Assembly (NCBI GenBank): GCA_034430555.1
Contig: DAOUEM010000026.1
Span: 1 to 13,844, forward strand
Direction: 5' to 3'
DNA: 13,844 nt
Source: DAOTXK01 sp034430555
GTDB taxonomy: Bacteria > Chloroflexota > Anaerolineae > Aggregatilineales > Ch27
In this document: positions 13,331 through 13,844 of the stretch, piece after piece
Numbering within the stretch: position 1 is the first letter of the stretch
Layout of the letters: each line of letters opens with the position of its first letter
Program-made: the position numbers and the translations under genes
The notes under the pieces: generated by a model
The model's database searches: none
Seen by the model: only the letters and a program-made list of their open reading frames with translations
Told to the model about the DNA's origin: nothing

Positions 13331-13844
13331 GCGCGGCACAAACAGCCACAACACGCTCACCACAATCTGGCACACCCAGGCGGCCGCCAGTCCGTTGCGC
13401 TGCCGCACGTAGCTGTAGAGGACGCTCAGCATCACCATGAATGTGCTGATCACCAGCGCCGGATAGAGGAACCCCGCCACCGCCGGGAAAAACATGAGGA
13501 TCGACCAGCTGGCGGCCATTACAGCCGTGACCAGCCAGGGCTGCGCCCGCTGTAAGATGCCCCGGAAAAACAGCGTTTCCGCCGACGACATCACAAACAC
13601 CACCGACTGAAAGACCGCGCCATCCGGCAGGCCAAAAAAGATTTTGTCGGAAGCCAACGCCAGGATACCCGCTCCCACCAGTAGCAGCGGCGCGCCCAGC
13701 ATCACCCCGAAAGCGCTGCCCCACAGGAGATCGTTGACCTTGACCTCCCCAAACAACGGCTCATCGCCCAGTAAAAAAGCCGTCACGCCCACCCCGGCCA
13801 GCAGGGTCCAGAGGATCGTATACCGCTCGATAGGGTTGTTCTCG
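13319..13844 (-). CDS. CPBP (CAAX protease-like) membrane protein, degenerate; 5' end beyond the window
   Basis: The visible 174 residues are open to the right edge with no start, so the gene continues beyond base 13844 (N-terminal part missing). Several hydrophobic spans are present. SAETLFFRGILQR resembles CPBP motif 1 (EExxxxR), but the first Glu is Ala-like (SAE rather than EE). The second-motif His (FxxxH) is replaced in SWSILMFFPAVAG, and the third-motif His in the last helix (usually IxxHxxxN) is Gln in AAWVCQIVVSV. This looks like a non-proteolytic CPBP relative, or a related membrane family. The stop overlaps the convergent endonuclease V gene by 12 bp. The family call is tentative. 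Confidence 0.6.
   Translation of the reverse strand, partial: ENNPIERYTILWTLLAGVGVTAFLLGDEPLFGEVKVNDLLWGSAFGVMLGAPLLLVGAGILALASDKIFFGLPDGAVFQSVVFVMSSAETLFFRGILQRAQPWLVTAVMAASWSILMFFPAVAGFLYPALVISTFMVMLSVLYSYVRQRNGLAAAWVCQIVVSVLWLFVPRLLA

Overview
The window (about 60% GC by eye) looks like chromosomal DNA of a Chloroflexota bacterium, probably Anaerolineae-like. The main clue is the Thr/Pro-rich linker 'LTPLVITATxEP' in two separate exported proteins; such 'PTPT...VITAT' linkers are typical of that phylum. Further clues are SH3b-containing exported proteins and the style of the sigma/zinc-finger pair. This is inference from protein style, without any database comparison. I see no rRNA, tRNA, CRISPR array, insertion sequence or phage gene, and no gene-free stretch above 300 bases.

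Layout. 1-486 (-): 5' part of a thioredoxin reductase gene, cut by the window edge. 713-1696 (-): an ECF sigma-factor gene interrupted by an in-frame TAA, followed by a small zinc-finger (anti-sigma-like) gene. 1931-5469 (+): two tandem paralogous GAF-PAS-class III nucleotidyl cyclases, 8 nt apart. 5550-8419 (-): two envelope proteins, a two-TM protein with a Thr/Pro-rich linker and an SH3b-SGNH hydrolase-SH3b lipoprotein. 8576-11138 (-): a CbiMQO-type ECF metal transporter (CbiM with fused PDGLE domain, CbiQ, and CbiO with a frameshift). 11241-12533 (-): an exported DUF3048 protein with C-terminal SH3b. 12653-13330 (+): endonuclease V. 13319-13844 (-): a degenerate CPBP-type membrane protein, cut by the right edge.

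How the parts work together. The two cyclases align residue for residue. The downstream copy keeps every catalytic residue, while the upstream copy has lost the second metal-binding Asp but keeps the base- and transition-state-binding residues. This is the division of labour of mammalian adenylate cyclase C1/C2, so a heterodimeric bacterial cyclase is a concrete hypothesis. The metal-uptake genes have a visible control layout: a promoter and a 22-bp dyad upstream of cbiM, and a strong intrinsic terminator between cbiM and cbiQ. Two genes carry single disabling lesions: TAA in the sigma factor, and a frameshift in cbiO that looks like a short deletion across a 6-bp microhomology. Either the assembly has local errors or these systems are being lost in this strain.
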